Assembly: GCA_920105625.2 (NCBI GenBank)
Contig: CAKKTE020000093.1
Span: 682,001 to 746,000 of the forward strand
From: Clusia tigrina
Taxonomy: Eukaryota; Arthropoda; Insecta; Diptera; Clusiidae
Direction of reading: 5' to 3'
DNA: 64,000 bases
The position numbers were made by a program, and so were the translations under genes. This document shows, piece after piece, positions 58,641 to 64,000 of this stretch. How positions within the stretch are numbered: position 1 is the stretch's first letter; each line of letters begins with the position of its first letter. The notes under the pieces were generated by a model. The model saw only the letters and a list, made by a program, of their open reading frames with translations. It made no database searches and had not been told where the DNA came from.

Positions 58641-60250
58641 TTAGGTTTGGAAGGCGTGTGCGGACACGAAGTATCCGCACTTCCACTCGGAGACATATAT
58701 GCCCATTGTGACTGCCTTAAAAATAAAATGCCAGGAGGGAGCATACTCGTCCTTACCCTCGGTCTCCATAAACATTGGAAGTTCCATCCCTATTAAACCA
58801 TTTGGGTTTCCAGATGAAAGTGAGAAGATCCGATAAATCTACCTTCGTTATCTCTGTCAAACTTGTGAAGAAGCGCGACCCCAAACATTGAAGTCGTTTC
58901 AACTGTAGTCTTGGACATTGACATAAAAAGTTATGAATCGATTCTATCTTTTCTGTATCAATGCAACTCCTGCATAGCGCGCTCGACGGAATTCGCCAAC
59001 GTATAAGTGCGATGGCAAAATCCCCGGTAATGACCCCCGTAAGCACCCTTACTGCAAGTTTGTTGAGCCCTAAGAGAACTTTGTTGTCTTCTTGTCTAAC
59101 TTAGGCCATAAGGCCCGTGAGACTTCACAGGCGTCACGAGTAGTCCATAAGTTGTTTGTCACCACAATAGTGAATTCATCTATGCTCCTAAACAGTTTAC
59201 ATATCGGGATTTGTATTGAGGTATCTGCTTTGTTAATATCCATTTCAGAGACCCTTCTGCCCTTCTCGTCGAGAGACCCTTCTGCCTTCTATATTGCTAT
59301 TTCCGGGAACCCAGCAAAGTGAGACTTTGTGGGGTCCAATGTTCAGTTGTGAGGTACGACATTCATTTCATTAACAACTTCGATTTAACTGTATTGGATT
59401 CTTGCCTTAGCACCGCCTGACTATCCACACAGATAGTGATATTCGAGAGTCGAATTGTACTACTTTGTATCAGCCTGGCCGCTTTCTCAATTGCATAGAT
59501 TTCGGCCTGAAAGACACCGCATGCGTCAGCCGATATGACTGTCTTGCCTGCAAGCCTTCCGAGAAGACACCCGCCCCCGTTCCACTCTCCACCATTTCAG
59601 TGTAGATGATGTCAGATATTCCCGTTACAGAGCCTGACTCCCAGTCTTCCCTGGTTGGATAGAGTTGGAATTCTAGCTGTAAAGTCTATAGTAGAAGTCA
59701 TATAGTCTGTCAGCCGTAACTATTCTTTGACCCTTCCGTTTTACTTCGGTCAAAATTGTACAGTGTTCATAGTTGGCAGATTTCCACGTGCTGCACTCCC
59801 TTAGTCTGAGAGCACAGTTGGCGGCACATCCCCTAAATAAACACCCCTAGTTGTAAGAGATGAAATAATATATTTAAGTCTTCTTGAGGTACGCTATTTA
59901 CAGCCTCTTAAATTCCCAGTCTAGCAAGTCTTTGTATTTTTCCTATACGATTTAGATTACATTTATCTCCCAACGAATTCCTCCAGACGATGGACCCGTA
60001 GGTGACAATTGGTCTAATGATTGTGGTGTACATTCCATACACAATGTACGGTGACAATCCACATTTTTTCCCAAAGATCCTTTTACAGGTATAATATGCA
60101 GCCAAACCCTTCTTGGTTGTATCTACAATATTCCTTCTCCAATTTAACTTGGAGTCCAGAATGGTACCTAAGTATCTTGCTTCTGAAGAAAGATTCAACG
60201 TTACCCTACCTAACTTTGGCAAAGGGAACTCAGAAATTTATTGGGTATTA
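58641..60250 (-). pseudogene. LINE ORF2 fragment (I/R1/LOA group): RT thumb, RNase H, terminal zinc motif
   Basis: On the minus strand the RT C-terminal region is at 60222-59908 (ARYLGTILDSKLNWRRNI, PIVTYGSIVWR). RNase H is at about 59560-59390 (SADACGVFQAEIYAIEKAA, ICVDSQAVLR). The end is at 59046-58753 (TGDFAIALIRWR, CRSCIDTEKIESIHNFLCQC, LLTFIWKPKWF). RNase H followed by a Cys/His end is the layout of I-type LINEs, unlike the Jockey LINEs here. Upstream RT and endonuclease are missing and frames are broken, for example near 59240-59300 and 59700. Confidence 0.88.
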
Positions 60251-60895
60251 GATATAAGGGAAATATAATAAAAACAAAATAAAATGTATTTTAACGTAAT
60301 TAAATTAATTTTAACAACTGAAACGAGACACAAGCAAAAATTAAAAGTCGCGCTAAACACGGCCATGCCAAAAATACATTAAAACGACAAACCAATAAAA
60401 AAAAACTTTAAATACTCATAATTTTGAGTAGAAACACTGCTGGAATATATTCACATCAAATACCAAATGTTAAAATATTATTTTTTCGGGCCCAAAATGT
60501 TAGCAAACATTTTAATATTGTAATCTCGAATGATTATGTGTATCTATAAGTACAAATGTATGCTAATAGAAATAGTCAGATAAAAATGTACTATATGTTG
60601 AAGTAAATACATTTGATAATCCTACACCGCATAGAATATAAATTTGTAAGGCAATATATACGAATGATGTATACCAGGGATGCCCAAAAGTTCCTTATGG
60701 AAGTGCAAACACCAATACATATAAAGTTTATTATTAAAAAGGAAAAAAAGCTGGGAAAAAACGAATTACATTTTCTGAAAAGTTATGTGGAATGAAGAAA
60801 CCAACTTATCACAAATTTCCTTTAAATCTTCCACTATCCTTCCTATAAATCATCCAAACATATGTTAACGTCATTTGTAAACAATTTCAATAAAG
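60251..60895. other. AT-rich stretch, nothing recognised
   Basis: A 60-codon frame at 60613-60795 is Lys/Ile-rich with no family resemblance; it is probably chance in AT-rich DNA. No repeat or RNA gene seen. Confidence 0.4.
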
Positions 60896-61210
60896 CCTCA
60901 AAATATTCGTTGGTTATTCTACTCTTGTGCCTTTATTAATTTTAAATTTGAAAAACCACTTTCACAAATATAGTGCTCCCAAACATAGAAAACAAACTTA
61001 AAATTTATTTCTAAATCAAAGGATATATATTTGATCGACTGCTATCTTATCAGCAATGTAATCTGCATGAAATGTTTTAAAATACCTTTCAATGTGATAC
61101 TTTGTCTTCGTCTGAATTATTTGAAAGCATATTATGCACTGTGCCTCTGTCTTGAAATTACGAGTAAAAAACCAATCTTTTTCCCACTTCTATTTTGAAG
61201 ATATGTTATT
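60896..61210 (-). pseudogene. BED-type zinc finger fragment, probably from a hAT-like transposase or derived gene
   Basis: The minus strand reads KWEKDWFFTRNFKTEAQCII, then CFQIIQTKTKYHIERYF and KTFHADYI. CxxC, about 20 residues, then HxxxxxxxxH is the spacing of BED-like fingers at the start of some hAT-derived proteins, with the usual aromatic lead-in (W-EKDWFF). A stop after IYIL ends the readable frame. No transposase core follows. The neighbouring 61255-61366 segment is LTR-derived. Confidence 0.5.
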
Positions 61211-61254
61211 CATTTCACAAAGTTAGAATAGTTTATATTTGAAACCTTAAACAA

Positions 61255-61366
61255 ACACTGATTGTTCTAAGCACATCTCGGGTGTGTATTTTTAAGAGTT
61301 GAAATTTACGCTTATCCTAAAACTATCAACCAATCAGATGGCGTGTTGATTTCGTAACAATATATT
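61255..61366 (-). repeat. Inverted LTR fragment related to 49726
   Basis: Its minus strand begins TGTTACGAAATCAACACGCC followed by ATCTGATTGGTTGAT, nearly identical to the LTR start at 49726. The matches AAAAATACACAC and CGAGA follow after an insertion of about 17 bp. Confidence 0.85.
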
Positions 61367-62384
61367 ATTATATTTTTCTTTTATAATAAAATTTTATTGA
61401 AAGATTATAATCATACTTTCAGTGCACTTTACACAATTCGTAAAATCTATACTACATTCGTAAAACCTACACTACATATAGAATTTATTTATGGTATCGA
61501 TGTGCTGTGAAGTAGAATGAACAGCCGTAAGTATTTAAATGGTATTCATTTGCCAATTTCAAGACTCAAATCCGCTAAAATAAAACAAAATCATACACAC
61601 TAACCAAATAGTAGTTTAATAATGTATATCCTTAAAAAATCGTCCAGTTCTTAAAATTCAAATCCATATATGTATATATTTTCAATTTACAATATTTTGG
61701 GAGATGTCCCCTGGGGAGTACAAAGGGAGTATTCATATTGCCATGCATATTAGATTGTAAAACATTTCTGCTCTCAATAGCAATTTCGTATTGATATCAA
61801 GCTTCTTGTACGTGGAAGCTACAATCCTTCTTTTCAATTGTATTGCTTGCAATTTTTTCCCCACTGGACGTAAACAAACAAATTCTTCATTCCCCACTGG
61901 CCATAAACTGGTGAGTTTTGGAAAAAGCACTATTTGGGGTTGTCGTTCGTTAAGATTTTAATACTATTCTCACTCCAAAAAGTACCTAATTCAACATCAT
62001 CAATAATTTTTTTTAATAATTTTGATCATTACTAATATTAGGTATATTACTCTATATTCTAATCAGATAAATTTATTAAAACTATCAGTTAATTTCTATA
62101 TTAATTTATAATTTTTTAGCCTTGTCTATTTTTTTAATGGACTTATGTCAACAAAATTACAAAAACAGTTAAGAAAATATTTATCTATTAGCATGAAACT
62201 ATATTGTTAAAGTTTGAAACTTTAATTTAAATATTTAGCAATAAATATAATATAAAATAGCAACACAATTTGTTTAAGGATATTTTTCTTTAAATGGTTG
62301 CCAGTTCGGTGCTTGTACCAAAATGGCTGATGAATTGTTATATGGTGCTTGTACCAGTATAACGTAGGTTAATCTCCCATAATT
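61367..62384. other. AT-rich non-coding DNA, nothing recognised
   Basis: No frame with a recognisable domain, no terminal repeats. GGTGCTTGTACCA occurs twice at 62311 and 62345, a 34-bp-spaced near repeat. It is likely intron or intergenic DNA upstream (left) of the ankyrin exon. Confidence 0.45.
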
Positions 62385-62510
62385 TATTTTATTTATTTTT
62401 TTTAAAACTGAGAATTCTCCACTATTCAAATATATGTATTGGGAGAATCTATTTATTTTATTTATTGTTTTTAAAACTGATAATTCTCCACTATTCAAAT
62501 ATATGTATGC
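62385..62510. repeat. 69-bp tandem duplication
   Basis: AAAACTGAGAATTCTCCACT at 62404 and AAAACTGATAATTCTCCACT at 62473, both continuing ATTCAAATATATGTAT. Two imperfect copies. Confidence 0.85.
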
Positions 62511-63375
62511 AGATTTTTTATACAATAAATACATTTTTATTTATGATGCGTAAATTGTTCCTAAAAAACTAATTTCCAGTAACTGTTTTAATCAGCGGTA
62601 CCCAACTCACACAATTGCATTCCGCTTCAACAAGCCATACATGCTAAAAATTATCCCATACAGCATATACTACCCAAATAATAACGAAACAGATAGAGTA
62701 AGTGATTGATGTGTTGAACTGTTTCGAAAAGTGGGTGCACTGAAGTAGGCGCACTAGTAAGCGAATATATCGAAACTATTCTGCAGCTCTTTAGTATTCA
62801 CTGTGAGAAAATTCAGCACTCATCTTGCCAATATATTTGTCATACCAAATGTTCTTAAAAAAGTTTACCCACTGAGCAATGTGATATGCGTGTGTCCTCA
62901 ACCAGTTCGCGGACTTTTACTCCTCGATCCATCCAGACGCTATTGTGGATTGTGTCACACATTTCAGAAGTAGTCCCCCCAAATGAAAAACCTGAACAAT
63001 GTTCATCATTGGCAATGTACCACCAAGTGCAAACTTATTCACATAATTGTAAACAGCCTTAAACTGTGGTGCAGTGCACTTTCCACTCGGCTTGGAGTTA
63101 TATCGATGTTATGTTATATGCAAATATATATGTTAGTTATTTGCAAATTGTTGGAAAATATTATGTTATTTTCTTAAATCGATTGTAAAAATAATTCTAC
63201 TTGATGAATATAGTTTAACTAGTCTATTAAAATATGTATAAAAAAAGTACCAGCTCTTAGATTTTGTATGAATTGTTTTACCTACCCTCGCAGTCAATTT
63301 AATATGATAAAATGATTTGTGTAGAATTTTAATAAAAATATTATTGTTATGATCTGATATATATGTTTTACTCAC
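62511..63375 (-). other. Probable intron of the ankyrin gene, 5' part
   Basis: It lies directly downstream (minus strand) of the splice donor at 63375. It is AT-rich with no domain. The next exon is not visible, so the intron extends at least to here and may span much of the transposon-rich DNA to the left. Confidence 0.5.
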
Positions 63376-64000
63376 ATTTGATATAGCATTTGGGTTTGCA
63401 TGATTCCTTAACAAAAGATTAATCACCATATTGTGTCCTTGCTGAGCTGCTTGATGTAAAGGTGTGTAGCCTATATTGGTACTAATCTCAATATTTGCAT
63501 CATTTTCTAGAAGAAATTTTACCATATTTATCCGACCATAATGAGCGGCCACATGCAAAGGCGTATAACCACCCTTAGTACGCTCGGATATATTGGCCTT
63601 ATGGTCTAATAGAATGCCCGCTACTGTGGACTTATCTTCTTGGGCGCACAAATGCATTGGTGTGAGTCCATTTTTAGCCGATACATTTACATCAGCTCCA
63701 TGTTCCAACAATAAATTTACCATGTCGACATTACCTTCTTGGGAAGCTAGATGTAAAGGTGAAAACCCTGACTTACTACACACATCCGCAATAGCACCGA
63801 ATTGTAGTAGATGGTGAGCAAATTGTATCTGATTTTTTTTTGCTGCAATATGTAGAGCAGTATGGCCGTTTTTGGCACACATGAGTGGTGAAGCACCATT
63901 TTGAAGAAGGAGAAGCAATACTTTTTCATGATTATAATGCGTAGCTACATGTAGTGGAGTAACGTCGTTTTTGCATTTAATGATCTTAGCTCCCTTTTGT
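63376..64000 (-). CDS. Ankyrin, internal exon of the membrane-binding ankyrin-repeat domain (partial)
   Basis: Ankyrins tie membrane proteins to the spectrin skeleton through a stack of about 24 ankyrin repeats. This exon encodes six consecutive 33-residue repeats, each with the TPLH-type turn: [70 protein letters not shown] and [15 protein letters not shown]. The order and wording match classical ankyrins (fly Ank/Ank2) rather than generic repeat proteins. The frame is open for all 208 codons to the window edge. It ends in phase 0 at a good donor (AAT then GTGAGT, 63375-63370); ankyrin similarity stops exactly there. No damage is seen, so this is the one apparently functional host gene. Whether it is Ank or Ank2 cannot be decided here. 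Confidence 0.9.

Noticed and set aside
60613..60795. 60-codon frame in AT-rich DNA
   Set aside because: Lys/Ile-rich composition typical of chance frames; no family resemblance and no supporting signals.

Overview
The window is genomic DNA from an insect, almost certainly a higher fly (Diptera: Brachycera; a tephritid or drosophilid fits best). The evidence is AT-rich DNA with long (TA)n arrays, spliceosomal signals, and fly-type Jockey LINEs, Ty3/gypsy and Ty1/copia LTR elements, mariner/Tc1 transposons and Helitrons. Nothing prokaryotic is present. About 95% of the window is transposable elements, mostly broken. The only convincing host gene is the last 625 bp, a minus-strand exon with six ankyrin repeats of the cytoskeletal ankyrin type. 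It ends in a GTGAGT splice donor and continues off the right edge. Family names used below (Gyp-A, Gyp-B, Gyp-C, Hel-1, Hel-2, Joc-1 to Joc-3) are local labels.

1-19.5 kb is a degenerate head-to-tail array of one Ty3/gypsy family (Gyp-A): pol, LTR A, pol, LTR B, pol, LTR C, with no gag or protease anywhere. It is interrupted by a minus-strand copia-like element (about 0.63-3.39 kb), a mariner in LTR A (3.9-4.85 kb), a Helitron (Hel-1 copy 1, 5.4-10.1 kb), a 5'-truncated Jockey LINE (Joc-2, 12.04-13.58 kb, in the integrase region), and a TIR element carrying a solo LTR inside a (TA)n tract of LTR C (17.9-19.0 kb).

19.7-37.5 kb is a nest in which most boundaries can be read. A second Helitron (Hel-2) is split by a 14.8-kb LTR element (Gyp-C, ACAT target duplication). 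The 5' LTR of Gyp-C is split by a full-size Jockey LINE (Joc-1). ORF1 of that LINE is split by a Mag-type gypsy element with very short LTRs (Gyp-B, GTTAC target duplication). Gyp-C LTRs carry a transcribed minisatellite of hairpins whose arms covary, and a 187-bp satellite sits between the 5' LTR and gag.

37.5-49.7 kb holds a dispersed repeat with inverted ends split by an RNase-H-bearing LINE (16-bp target duplication), a near full-length Jockey LINE (Joc-3, 41.3-45.9 kb), a Tc1 transposase remnant and several LINE scraps on both strands.

49.7-58.6 kb has an LTR, a LINE scrap, and the 3' part of another Gyp-C-type element. Downstream of its integrase this element carries an ORF with an Ulp1/SENP-like cysteine protease fold signature (His, Asp and Cys positions all present), in the place where other gypsy elements carry env. 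This is the most unusual thing in the window. Its 3' LTR is broken by a second, better preserved Hel-1 copy (53.7-58.6 kb).

58.6-64 kb holds an I/R1-type LINE fragment, a BED-finger scrap, an inverted LTR scrap, AT-rich intron-like DNA and the ankyrin exon. Nothing here forms an operon or pathway. The functional logic is that of a transposon graveyard next to, or inside, a large-intron host gene.
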